From an uncultured Faecalibacterium sp. (GTDB lineage: Bacteria; Bacillota; Clostridia; Oscillospirales; Ruminococcaceae): a stretch of DNA of 64,000 bases. Location: positions 22,550 through 86,549 of the forward strand of contig CALWZL010000111.1 in NCBI GenBank assembly GCA_944385995.1, written 5' to 3'. Below, piece by piece: positions 45,278-53,461 of the stretch. The notes under the pieces are model-generated. The model was not told the DNA's origin, ran no database searches, and saw nothing but the letters and a program-made list of their open reading frames with translations. Positions within the stretch are counted from its first letter, which is position 1. Every line of letters begins with the position of its first letter. Position numbers and translations under genes: made by a program.

Positions 45278-45493
45278 ATGAAAGATACCAATACTTGTCC
45301 CAAATGCGGCGGCCATGAGATTGTTCGCGCTCCAGGTAAAGCGGGCGCCTATGGTTCCGGGAATTACATTCCGCTGGGATGGTCGATTTTTTCAACGGCG
45401 CCGGTTCATCGCTATGTGTGCTGTACCTGCGGCTATATCGAAGAATGGATTGACTTGCAGGATATTGACCGCGTAAAGGAAAAATTCCTTTAA
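45278..45493 (+). CDS. Small zinc-ribbon protein
   Basis: 71 residues with two Cys pairs, CPKCGG at residues 8-13 and CCTCGY near 48-53, separated by a Gly/aromatic-rich segment. Such single zinc ribbons may bind nucleic acid or protein; the function cannot be told. ATG follows AAAAGGCGG. Lies 82 bases after the YhfC gene and 41 before the next. Confidence 0.7.
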   Translation: MKDTNTCPKCGGHEIVRAPGKAGAYGSGNYIPLGWSIFSTAPVHRYVCCTCGYIEEWIDLQDIDRVKEKFL

Positions 45494-45534
45494 ATGCCTG
45501 CCCAATTCAGAAAGTATACAAGGATGTGAAACCA

Positions 45535-46149
45535 ATGGAAATTCAACGGATCAACACATACAAAGATGACCGGTTTCCAAAAGAAATTCTGTTGCAGCAT
45601 GGTGCTTTTGTGATTGATGGGCATCAGATCTGCATGTTTAAAATTATCGATCATTATTCAGCTGAAATTTACTTTGACCAAGACATGGAAATTCTTCCTG
45701 TTATCAAAGAATTTCGAGAATACGCCGAACATATTACGAGATTTTATGATAAAAATCACAATAAAATCGTCGAATATCCGCCCATTTCCGTTAAATCCTT
45801 GCCACTTGATCAGATTCAGCCATCGCAATTTTTTGTAGATGAGGATAAGGTTGCAGCTGTTTCTACATTCATTTATGGTCCAGAAGATGTCATCATCCCG
45901 GTTGCTTATGATGAGCGTATAGGAAAGTATCTGTCATTGGATGGACACAGTAGATTGTATTATGCGGCTGTGCAGGGCTGGGAAACTGTAAGAGCGTTTG
46001 AGACAACTCCAGGTTCCTATATCTATGCGTTTTCAGATGAAGCTCGCCGAAGAGGCGTGTTCCATGCAAAGGATATCGTTTCGTTATCTCATCAAGCGTA
46101 TGTGCAGCAGTGGTATTCATTCTGCGACGATTTTTTTGCAAATCAATAA
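45535..46149 (+). CDS. Hypothetical protein with ParB/sulfiredoxin-like segment
   Basis: 204 residues, no signal peptide or TM helix. The middle (about residues 85-155) has SLPLDQIQPSQFFVDEDKV, then YLSLDGHSRLYYAA and GWETVRAFET; this order (pxxI-xxx...DGHxRxxAA) resembles the ParB N-terminal/sulfiredoxin fold, in which the GHxR segment binds CTP/ATP. No HTH follows, so it would not be a classical ParB. Base composition is clearly AT-richer than neighbours. The ATG at 45535 has AAGGAT nine bases upstream; an in-frame GTG lies at 45526. Confidence 0.55.
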   Translation: MEIQRINTYKDDRFPKEILLQHGAFVIDGHQICMFKIIDHYSAEIYFDQDMEILPVIKEFREYAEHITRFYDKNHNKIVEYPPISVKSLPLDQIQPSQFFVDEDKVAAVSTFIYGPEDVIIPVAYDERIGKYLSLDGHSRLYYAAVQGWETVRAFETTPGSYIYAFSDEARRRGVFHAKDIVSLSHQAYVQQWYSFCDDFFANQ

Positions 46150-46156
46150 GAAGACA

Positions 46157-46204
46157 CAGCAAACAGACTCCAACGTCAAAATGTTGGAATCTGTTTGCTG
46201 TTTT
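46157..46204 (+). terminator. Rho-independent terminator after the ParB-like gene
   Basis: CAGCAAACAG-CTCCAAC type stem (46157-46174 with 46183-46200, one mismatch pair), 8-base loop, TTTT. Closes the accessory module. Confidence 0.85.
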
Positions 46205-46326
46205 AATTAAACCACAAAAATATGTACATAAAAATAAAATGTTATCCAATCTGAACAAGCCCGCCATTGGTAGGCCAAAACAGAATAAAAGGTCAAAAAG
46301 TGGCTTGAGGGGGCTTTTTCGCTCCC

Positions 46327-46362
46327 CTCTATTTCGTATAACGTGCATTATACGAAATAGAG
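46327..46362. repeat. Perfect 15-6-15 dyad, dif/loxP-like recombination site candidate
   Basis: Left arm CTCTATTTCGTATAA (46327-46341), centre CGTGCA, right arm TTATACGAAATAGAG (46348-46362). Read as 11-6-11 it has the Xer geometry with ATAA and TTAT bordering the centre; the left 11-mer ATTTCGTATAA agrees at 9 of 11 positions with the Firmicute dif arm ACTTCCTATAA as I recall it, the right at 7 of 11. Read as 13-8-13 it shares the inner TTCGTATA/TATACGAA of loxP. No T run follows and it lies between convergent genes that have their own terminators. The remaining sequence from 46205 to 46445 shows only a small GAGGGG/CCCCTC hairpin at 46307-46329. Confidence 0.6.
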
Positions 46363-46445
46363 ATATTTGCAAAAAGCTCCTCCTCTCCATCCCAGGTTCC
46401 TTCGTCTCCAATCGATGGCCTCCATCAGACAAATTACGGTTACCC

Positions 46446-46494
46446 AAAAAACGCACCCCTCACCTGTGCCCTGCACAAATTTCGGGGTGCGTTT
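46446..46494 (-). terminator. Terminator of the polyamine operon (after aguB)
   Basis: Arms AAACGCACCCC (46449-46459) and GGGGTGCGTTT (46484-46494) with a 24-base loop; on the minus strand a T run follows (complement of AAAAAA at 46446-46451). Confidence 0.8.
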
Positions 46495-46512
46495 CTTATT
46501 CTTTATAGAATA

Positions 46513-47394
46513 TCAATCCAGGTCACAGATAGCACCATAGCATCCGGGTCTGCGATCCCGGAACAAACCCCATTCCAAACGAGCTTGTCGAATAGCCGCA
46601 AAATCATAACTTGCAGTCAATACGGCATCTTCGTCTCGGCCGGCCTGTTCAAGCACAGCTCCTGTCTCGTCGGTCAAAAAGCTAGTCCCGTAAAACCGAA
46701 GTGCACTCTGCTGATTGCCATTCTCCCTGCACGGCGTAACCACTTCCGTTCCATAGCGGTTTGCTGCCACAACTGGCACAATATTAGCGGCAGAATGCCC
46801 CTGCATGGTCCGCTGCCAGTGCCCAGCACTGTCTACATCCAAAATCGGTTCGCTCCCGATTGCTGTTGGATACAAGATGAGGTCAGCCCCGGCCAGCGCA
46901 AGGCAGCGGGCAGTCTCTGGAAACCACTGGTCCCAGCAGATTCCAACGCCTACCCGTCCATACTGTGTATCGAATACCTTGAAACCTGTGTTTCCGGGTG
47001 TAAAATAGAATTTTTCCTGATAATAGTGATCGTCTGGGATATGCGTCTTTCGATAGACCCCCAAAATACTGCCATCAGCGTCCAGCATGGCCACACTGTT
47101 GAACAGCCGGGTTCCATCCTTCTCATAGAAACTGATGGGCATCACCAGTTCCAGATCGCGGCATACCTCTGAAAAGCGTTTAACTGCCGGATTTTCATGC
47201 AGAGGGAGCGCATAGTCATAGTAATCGTATCGGCGCTCCTGGCAGAAATAAGGCCGCTCAAACAGTTCCGGCAGCAGAACAATTTGTGCGCCTTTGGCGG
47301 CGGCCTGGCGTACCAAATCTTCAGCATGGGCGATATTTTGGGCCGGATCGGTGCAGCAAGTCATTTGAACGGCCGCAACAATTGTCTGAGGCAT
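46513..47394 (-). CDS. aguB: N-carbamoylputrescine amidase
   Basis: Nitrilase-superfamily enzyme releasing putrescine, CO2 and ammonia from N-carbamoylputrescine. 293 residues with the catalytic triad Glu43 (LLPELFE), Lys116 (YRKTHIPD) and Cys153 (GICWDQWFPE). ATG at 47394 has AAGGAGG upstream; the longer frame is rejected. Last gene of the speA-speE-CASDH-nspC-aguA-aguB operon. Confidence 0.94.
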   Translation of the reverse strand: MPQTIVAAVQMTCCTDPAQNIAHAEDLVRQAAAKGAQIVLLPELFERPYFCQERRYDYYDYALPLHENPAVKRFSEVCRDLELVMPISFYEKDGTRLFNSVAMLDADGSILGVYRKTHIPDDHYYQEKFYFTPGNTGFKVFDTQYGRVGVGICWDQWFPETARCLALAGADLILYPTAIGSEPILDVDSAGHWQRTMQGHSAANIVPVVAANRYGTEVVTPCRENGNQQSALRFYGTSFLTDETGAVLEQAGRDEDAVLTASYDFAAIRQARLEWGLFRDRRPGCYGAICDLD

Positions 47395-47410
47395 TGGTAT
47401 TCCCCTCCTT

Positions 47411-48490
47411 TTACAGTGGAATTTGCTGTGTAATGCAGTGGATATTTCCCCCGCCCTGCAAAATTTCCCGGGCAGGCAATCCAATTACGCGGCGGTTCGG
47501 ACAAAGTTCCTGTAGAATCTTACAGGCACACACATCGCTGGCAGCATTTTCGCCCCCAAACTGCGGAACTAAGACCGCATCATTGGTGAAATAGAAGTTC
47601 ACATAACTGGCCGCCAGTCGTTCCCCAGGTTCGCGGGTGTCTTCCCCAGGTTCAAAAGAATAAGCCGCGCAATCCTCCGCACTGCACAGGATCGGATGGT
47701 CCGGAATCGGCAACTTATGGATGACCAGCGGCCGTCCCTTGGCATCTGTAACGCTTTGAAGGTAAGCCCAATCTGCCGTGGAAAGCGGATACTGAGGATC
47801 TGACATCTGATCGGTCCATGCAAGCACCACTTCACCCGGCCCGATAAAGGCGCAGACATTGTCTACATGTTCGTTGGTTTCATCGTTGTAAATGCCGCGG
47901 GGCAGCCACAGTACTTTCTCTACGCCAAGACGCCGGCAGAGTTCCTCTTCAATTTCTGCACGGCTCATGGTCGGGTTCCGACCAGCGGAAAGCAGGCAGC
48001 TTTCGGTGACAAGAGCTGTCCCCTCGCCGTCTGTGTGAACACTGCCGCCCTCCAGTACAAACGGTGCTGCATCGTCCCAGGGCAAACCCAGTTCCTGACA
48101 GAAGGCAGACGCGATGGCGTCATCTTTTTGCCAGTCGGCATAGAGGCCGTCGACCGTGCCGCCCCATGCGTTGAAACTCCAGCTGATGCCCTTGAGCTCT
48201 CCCCTGTCATTTTTTACGAAGGTAGGACCGACATCTCGCGCCCAGGCATCATCGGAATCCATACAGAGTATATGCACGCGGTTCTTCAGATGGGCCACAG
48301 CAGCACGGGCCTGTTCCAGGTGGTCTGGATCTGCCAACAGGTAAAGCTCTTCGCTCTGGGTAATGGCTTCAAATACCCGCACAAAAGCTTTCTGTGCGGC
48401 GCTGGGATCTTTTCCCCAACTGCCCGGACGAACCGGCCAGATCATCAGTGTAGCGCGGTGCGGCTCGTATTCAGCCGGCATTCTATACAT
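47411..48490 (-). CDS. aguA: Agmatine deiminase
   Basis: Converts agmatine to N-carbamoylputrescine and ammonia. 359-residue guanidino-modifying enzyme with RMPAEYEPHRATLMIWP at the N-terminus, WSFNAWGG, VLEGGSVHTDGEGT and the catalytic Cys352 in GGGNIHCIT. Start ATG has AGGAG seven bases upstream. Sits between nspC and aguB. Confidence 0.96.
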   Translation of the reverse strand: MYRMPAEYEPHRATLMIWPVRPGSWGKDPSAAQKAFVRVFEAITQSEELYLLADPDHLEQARAAVAHLKNRVHILCMDSDDAWARDVGPTFVKNDRGELKGISWSFNAWGGTVDGLYADWQKDDAIASAFCQELGLPWDDAAPFVLEGGSVHTDGEGTALVTESCLLSAGRNPTMSRAEIEEELCRRLGVEKVLWLPRGIYNDETNEHVDNVCAFIGPGEVVLAWTDQMSDPQYPLSTADWAYLQSVTDAKGRPLVIHKLPIPDHPILCSAEDCAAYSFEPGEDTREPGERLAASYVNFYFTNDAVLVPQFGGENAASDVCACKILQELCPNRRVIGLPAREILQGGGNIHCITQQIPL

Positions 48491-48511
48491 AGAAAAACTC
48501 CTTTGGATACG

Positions 48512-49660
48512 TCAGGACAGACGCATCTTGAAATCCTGATAGCCAAAATGGCGTACCACCTTGCAGCTGCCATCCAGATGGCGCAGCGCGATATCTGGCA
48601 GCGGCATTCCATTGAAGGTGTTGTTTTTCACCATCGAATAGATGGCCATGTCACCGAACACAAGCCGGTCTCCAATCCCGGGACAGGTATCAAAGCTATA
48701 CTCGCCAATCACATCCCCAGCCAGACAGGTCCGGGAAGCCAGACGACAAGTGCAAGCTTTTTCACCCGGCAAACCACCGCCATACAGCGGCGGCCGATAA
48801 GGCATTTCCAGTACATCAGGCATATGGCAAGCCGCCGACGTATCCAGAATCAGCACCGGCATATCGGATGCCGGCACAATGTCCAGCACAGTAGTAATCA
48901 GGGTACCGGCACAAAGGGCAATCGCCTCTCCCGGCTCCAAATAAACCGTCACACCGTATTTTTCACGAATGGAGAGAATCAGCTGTTCCAGCGCAACAAT
49001 ATCATAGCCTGGACGGGTAATATGGTGTCCTCCGCCCAGATTGATCCATTTCAGTCCCGGCAGATACTGTCCAAACTTTTCTTCAAATGCTGCAAAAGTC
49101 TCTACCAGCGGAGCCGAATCCTGTTCACATAGCGTGTGAAAGTGCAGCCCCTCTACCCCTCTGAGCAACTGGTCAGGCAGATTTTGCCGGCGGATGCCCA
49201 GCCGGCTGCCCGGCGAACATGGATCATAAATGGCATGTCCTTCCTGGGTGGAGTGCTCTGGATTCACCCGCAGTCCCACACTGACGCCTGCGGCCTCCCA
49301 AATCGGGCGGTGCATTTCCAACTGTGTGAGCGAGTTGAAACTAATGTGATCGCAGATTTTTACAATCTCCGCCATTTCTTCCGGGGTATAGGCCGGGCAG
49401 AAAACATGATTTTCCTTGCCCGGCATTTCCTCATGAGCCAGCCGCGCCTCAAAAAGGCCGCTGGCTGTCGCACCAGCCAGATACTTTCCAATCAGCGGAT
49501 AAACCCGGAACATCGAAAAGGCCTTCTGTGCCAGCAGAATATGGCAGCCGGTGCGCTGCTGCACACCACGCAGGATCTCCAAATTATGAACCAAAGCTGT
49601 TTCATCCACCACATAGACCGGTGTACTGAGCTCCGGTTCCTGATTTTTCAAATATTCCAT
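48512..49660 (-). CDS. nspC: Carboxy(nor)spermidine decarboxylase
   Basis: PLP enzyme of the alanine-racemase fold that decarboxylates carboxyspermidine/carboxynorspermidine. 382 residues: PLP Lys46 in LLAQKAFSMF, FNSLTQLEMH, GLRVNPEHS, LHFHTLCEQ, INLGGGHHITRPGYD and EPGEAIAL, all NspC signatures. It overlaps the dehydrogenase gene upstream by one base (TAATG), so the two enzymes of the aspartate-semialdehyde route are translated together. Confidence 0.95.
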   Translation of the reverse strand: MEYLKNQEPELSTPVYVVDETALVHNLEILRGVQQRTGCHILLAQKAFSMFRVYPLIGKYLAGATASGLFEARLAHEEMPGKENHVFCPAYTPEEMAEIVKICDHISFNSLTQLEMHRPIWEAAGVSVGLRVNPEHSTQEGHAIYDPCSPGSRLGIRRQNLPDQLLRGVEGLHFHTLCEQDSAPLVETFAAFEEKFGQYLPGLKWINLGGGHHITRPGYDIVALEQLILSIREKYGVTVYLEPGEAIALCAGTLITTVLDIVPASDMPVLILDTSAACHMPDVLEMPYRPPLYGGGLPGEKACTCRLASRTCLAGDVIGEYSFDTCPGIGDRLVFGDMAIYSMVKNNTFNGMPLPDIALRHLDGSCKVVRHFGYQDFKMRLS

Positions 49661-50922
49661 TACTCCACCGTCGCAGGATGCTCATCCACAACCCAGGGCA
49701 GGCCGTACTGGTTCAGCATCTCCATAAAGGGATCGGGGTCCATCTCTTCCAGATTGTGGACACCCGGCTGGCGCCACTTACCATTTGTCACCAGTGCAGT
49801 ACCGATCATGGCCGGAACACCAGTGGTATAGCTGATAGCCTGGCTGCCCAATTCCTTATAGCACTCCTGGTGATCGCATACATTATAAATATAGATGGTC
49901 CGTTCCTTGCCGTCCTTGATGCCGGTGTAGATGCAGCCGATGTTGGTTTTGCCAACTGTGCGGGGTCCCAGAGAAGCAGGATCAGGCAGCAGAGCTTTCA
50001 GGAACTGGATGGGGACAATCTCCCGGCCCTCAAACAGAATGGGGCTGGTGGAGAGCATGCCCACGTCCTCCAGACACTTCATATGGGTCAGATAGCTCTG
50101 GCCAAAGGTCATGAAAAAACGAATCCGTTTGACGCCAGGGACGTTCTTGGCCAGACTTTCGATCTCCTCGTGGTGGAGCAGATACATATCTTTCTTGCCC
50201 ACCTGAGGGAAATCATATTCCCGTTTGATTTCCATGGGCTTGGTCTCCACCCAATGGCCGTTTTCCCAATAGCTTCCGTTGGCCGAAACTTCCCGCAGAT
50301 TGATCTCAGGATTAAAATTGGTCGCAAAAGCATAGCCATGGTCGCCGCCGTTGCAGTCCAGAATATCGATGGTGTGAATCTCGTCAAAGTAGTGTTTCAT
50401 GGCATAAGCGGTAAAAACACTGGTGACGCCCGGATCAAAGCCGGAACCCAGAATAGCGGTCAGACCCGCCTCTTCAAACTTTTTGGCATAAGCCCACTGC
50501 CAGCTGTAGTCGAAGTAAGCGGTGAAGCCCTCCTCCTTGCAGCGCTTTTCATAAATGGCGCGCCAGGCAGGATCGTCGGTATTCTCCGGCTCATAGTTCG
50601 CGGTGTCAATGTAGTGAACGCCGCAGGCCAGGCAGGCATCCATGATGGTCAGATCCTGATACGGCAAAGCTACATTCAGAACCAGCTCAGGCTTATATGC
50701 GTCGATCACACGCTTGACATCTTCGACATCATCTGCATTGACGGTCATGGTGGTAATCTTGACCGGTGTACCAGCTGCCTCCAGCTTTGCTTTCAGGGCA
50801 TCGCACTTGGAAACAGTGCGGCTGGCAATGCACATTTCAGAAAAGGTCTCATGGTTCTGGCAGCACTTCTGGATTGCCACCGAGGCGACGCCGCCGCAGC
50901 CAATAACAAGCAGTTTGCTCAT
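49660..50922 (-). CDS. Carboxyspermidine dehydrogenase (Lys1-like saccharopine dehydrogenase family)
   Basis: Forms carboxyspermidine (or carboxynorspermidine) from putrescine (or diaminopropane), aspartate semialdehyde and NADPH. 420 residues with VIGCGGVASVAIQKC (nucleotide binding, residues 6-20), NVALPYQDLTIMDACL, GSGFDPGVTSVFTAYA and DCNGGDHGY. Since putrescine is the diamine made by this operon, spermidine is the likely end product. Start at MSKLLVIG has AAAGGAG upstream. Confidence 0.92.
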   Translation of the reverse strand: MSKLLVIGCGGVASVAIQKCCQNHETFSEMCIASRTVSKCDALKAKLEAAGTPVKITTMTVNADDVEDVKRVIDAYKPELVLNVALPYQDLTIMDACLACGVHYIDTANYEPENTDDPAWRAIYEKRCKEEGFTAYFDYSWQWAYAKKFEEAGLTAILGSGFDPGVTSVFTAYAMKHYFDEIHTIDILDCNGGDHGYAFATNFNPEINLREVSANGSYWENGHWVETKPMEIKREYDFPQVGKKDMYLLHHEEIESLAKNVPGVKRIRFFMTFGQSYLTHMKCLEDVGMLSTSPILFEGREIVPIQFLKALLPDPASLGPRTVGKTNIGCIYTGIKDGKERTIYIYNVCDHQECYKELGSQAISYTTGVPAMIGTALVTNGKWRQPGVHNLEEMDPDPFMEMLNQYGLPWVVDEHPATVE

Positions 50923-50961
50923 GGAAATACTCCTTTCAAAACAACGCATCTTTGGAATCGT

Positions 50962-51825
50962 TTAGTCTTCCTCTTCTTTCAGAAGATCCTCGACATAGCG
51001 CGGCAGCATGAAAGCGCCGCGATGCAGATGGGTGGTATAATACCAAGTCTTGATTCCCCGCTTGTTCCAACGCTTGGGATCAAAATCTTTGATCGGGTGA
51101 TATTTTTTGCTGGCAAAGCCGAACAGCCAATAACCCGCCGGGCAGGTCGGAATGTGTGCCTGATACACCCGGCTGATGGGAAACGAGCGGTAAGCCCGCT
51201 TGTGCATGGCGCGGCAGGTCTCCTCATCTTCGTCAAAGAAGGGGCTGCCATGCTGATACACCATGATGCCATCCTCGTGCAGAGCCTTGTAACAGCTGCC
51301 ATAGAATTCCTTGGTGAACAGGCCAGCCGCATGACCCAGAGGATCGGTACAGTCGTTGATAATCAGATCATACTCGTCCTCTTTGCTCCGCAGAAAACGC
51401 AGGCCATCTTCGTAATAGACCCGAACCCGAATATCATCCAAGCCACAGGCGTTGTCCGGGAAGAATTTGCGGCAGACATCCACAAACATCTTATCTGGTT
51501 CTACTACGTCAATCACTTCAATTTCCTGGTAATAGGAAAGCTCACGGGCGACACCGCCGTCGCCGCCGCCAATCACCAAGACCCGCTTGACATCGGGATG
51601 CACTGCCATCGGCACATGGACGATCATCTCGTCATAGGTAAACTCGTCCTTTTCAGAGAAAATCACGCTGCCGTCCGAAGTCAGAAACCGGCCGAATTCA
51701 GGCGAATCAAACACGTCAATTCGCTGAAAGTCACTGGTCCCGCTGTAGAGCTGCCGATCCACCCGGATACAGGTCTTGACGTTGGCTGTATGCAGTTCGC
51801 CAAACCAATAATCCATTTCCTGCAA
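50962..51825 (-). CDS. speE: Spermidine synthase family aminopropyltransferase
   Basis: 287 residues: FQRIDVFDSPEFGRF, SAM-type nucleotide motif GGGDGG (86-91), EDG (Asp140) and NDCTDPLGHAAGLF with Asp158 and Asp161, as in SpeE (which usually has GPA where this has GHA). SpeE normally uses decarboxylated SAM from SpeD, but no speD is in this operon and a second spermidine route is. It may therefore work with a distant speD, or on another acceptor. Start ATG (MQEMDYWF) lies 20 bases after speA. Confidence 0.88.
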   Translation of the reverse strand: MQEMDYWFGELHTANVKTCIRVDRQLYSGTSDFQRIDVFDSPEFGRFLTSDGSVIFSEKDEFTYDEMIVHVPMAVHPDVKRVLVIGGGDGGVARELSYYQEIEVIDVVEPDKMFVDVCRKFFPDNACGLDDIRVRVYYEDGLRFLRSKEDEYDLIINDCTDPLGHAAGLFTKEFYGSCYKALHEDGIMVYQHGSPFFDEDEETCRAMHKRAYRSFPISRVYQAHIPTCPAGYWLFGFASKKYHPIKDFDPKRWNKRGIKTWYYTTHLHRGAFMLPRYVEDLLKEEED

Positions 51826-51845
51826 GGGACTCCCTCCTTCTCTGG

Positions 51846-53294
51846 TTATACCAGAACATTCAGTTCCGAAATATCCTCACTGGCCGGGCCCTGCATCGAA
51901 CAGCCCTTGGCCTTTGCAAATTCAATATAGTCGATGATCTCCTGGGTAATCACTTCACCGGGTGCAAGGATGGGGATTCCCGGAGGATAGCACATCACAA
52001 ACTCCGTACAGATCCGGCCGACTGTCTCACGCAGCGGCAGGCACTCCTTGGGAGAATAGAACGCCTGCTGCGGTGTTGCCTTCACTTGAGGGGTAATATA
52101 TTCAGCCGTAAACAAATCGCTGCGGGGTTTGGAATACAGCCGGCGAATGTCGGCCAGAGCGCCCACCAGGCGCTCAATATCCTGAATGCGGTCGCCAATC
52201 GAGATATACGCCAGAATATTGGATAGATCGCCGAACTCAATCTGGATATCATACTCGTCCCGGAGCAAATCGTAAACCTCAATTCCCGTCAAACCGATCC
52301 CTCGGGTATTGACCGCCAGCTTGGTGACATCAAAGTCGTAGATACTGCCGCCATTCATCATCTCAGATCCAAAAGCGTAGTATCCCCCAATGGCGTTGAT
52401 TTCCCGCCGGGCGTATTCCGCCATATCAATCACCCGGGCAAAGCTCTCTCTTCCCCGCATGGCCAGATTTCGGCGGCTGATATCCAGACTGGACATCAAC
52501 AGGTAGGATGCACTGGTGGTCTGGGTCAGATTGATGATATTGCCTACATACCCTGCATTGACTCCCGGCCCGCAGAGCAAAAGGGAACTCTGGGTCAGAC
52601 TGCCACCCGATTTGTGCATGGAAACCGCCGCCATATCGGCGCCAGCGGCCATACCGCTGAGAGGCAGGCTGGGATTGAAATACAAATGGGTACCGTGGGC
52701 CTCATCCACCAGAGCCAGCATATGATGGGCATGGGCCAGCTCCACCAGACTGCGGAGATCCGAACAAATCCCATAATAAGTGGGATTGTTGACGAAGATC
52801 GCCACTGCCTCAGGATTCGCCTCAATGGCAGCCCGCACATCTTCCACTTCCATGCCCAGAGGAATCCCTAGATCCGTGTCAACCTTGGGATCGATATAGA
52901 CAGGTACCGCACCGCACAGAACCAGAGCGTTGATGGCGCTCTTGTGGACATTGCGGGGCAGAATGATCTTATCTCCCGGCTTACAGGCGGTCAGCACCAT
53001 ACTTTGAACGCTGCTGGTCGTACCTCCCACCATTAGAAAAGCATGAGCTGCCCCAAAGGCATCCGCAGCCAGTTCTTCTGCCTCTTTGATAACCGAAACC
53101 GGATGGCACAGGTTGTCCAGCGGTTTCATCGAGTTGACATCGATGCTGACGCACCGTTCTCCCAGCAACTCGACCAGTTCAGGGTTTCCGCGGCCGCGCT
53201 TATGGCCCGGCACATCGAACGGGACGACCCGCTGTCGGCGGAATTTCTCCAGCGCCTCATAGATCGGCGCTCTTTTTTGACGCTCCCGGTTCAA
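51846..53294 (-). CDS. speA: Arginine decarboxylase, fold-type I (Orn/Lys/Arg decarboxylase family)
   Basis: 482 residues, the short Bacillus SpeA/YaaO-type. It has PFDVPGHKRGRG, MVGGTTSSVQSMVL, VDEAHGTHLYF (Asp197) and PLP Lys228 in SMHKSGGSLTQSS, plus the C-terminal CYPPGIPILAPGE. Arginine rather than lysine is inferred because agmatine deiminase and carbamoylputrescine amidase follow. Start is TTG with GAGAGGG seven bases upstream; a nearby ATG is out of frame. First gene of the polyamine operon; a terminated RNA lies 135 bases upstream. Confidence 0.92.
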   Translation of the reverse strand: MNRERQKRAPIYEALEKFRRQRVVPFDVPGHKRGRGNPELVELLGERCVSIDVNSMKPLDNLCHPVSVIKEAEELAADAFGAAHAFLMVGGTTSSVQSMVLTACKPGDKIILPRNVHKSAINALVLCGAVPVYIDPKVDTDLGIPLGMEVEDVRAAIEANPEAVAIFVNNPTYYGICSDLRSLVELAHAHHMLALVDEAHGTHLYFNPSLPLSGMAAGADMAAVSMHKSGGSLTQSSLLLCGPGVNAGYVGNIINLTQTTSASYLLMSSLDISRRNLAMRGRESFARVIDMAEYARREINAIGGYYAFGSEMMNGGSIYDFDVTKLAVNTRGIGLTGIEVYDLLRDEYDIQIEFGDLSNILAYISIGDRIQDIERLVGALADIRRLYSKPRSDLFTAEYITPQVKATPQQAFYSPKECLPLRETVGRICTEFVMCYPPGIPILAPGEVITQEIIDYIEFAKAKGCSMQGPASEDISELNVLV

Positions 53295-53428
53295 AAAACA
53301 TCCCTCTCTTTTTCAGATTGTGAATCAAGCGGAAGTCCGCCTTCCCCCTGAGCGGGCCGCCAGGGCTCTTTCAGGGTGCGATTGGCAAATAAGACCGCAC
53401 TCTGTCAGAAAAGATTCTCGCCTGCAAC

Positions 53429-53461
53429 AAAAAAAGCAGCGCACCCTTTCGGGCACACTGC
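53429..53461 (-). terminator. Terminator of the structured RNA upstream of speA
   Basis: 11-bp stem GCAGTGTGCCC / GGGTGCGCTGC (with G-T pairs), GAAA tetraloop on the minus strand, then seven T. The 134 bases between it and speA hold small GC hairpins and no convincing promoter. Confidence 0.9.

Noticed and set aside
46327-46362. Rho-independent terminator as explanation of the dyad
   Set aside because: No T tract follows on either strand, the stem is AT-rich, and both flanking genes already have terminators.
46110-46508. 132-residue plus-strand ORF over the dyad region
   Set aside because: Begins inside the ParB-like gene, runs through its terminator and the dyad, and has no SD or homology.
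49678-51930. 750-residue plus-strand open frame
   Set aside because: Runs antisense through the carboxyspermidine dehydrogenase and speE genes, both of which are recognised enzymes; translation shows no domain.
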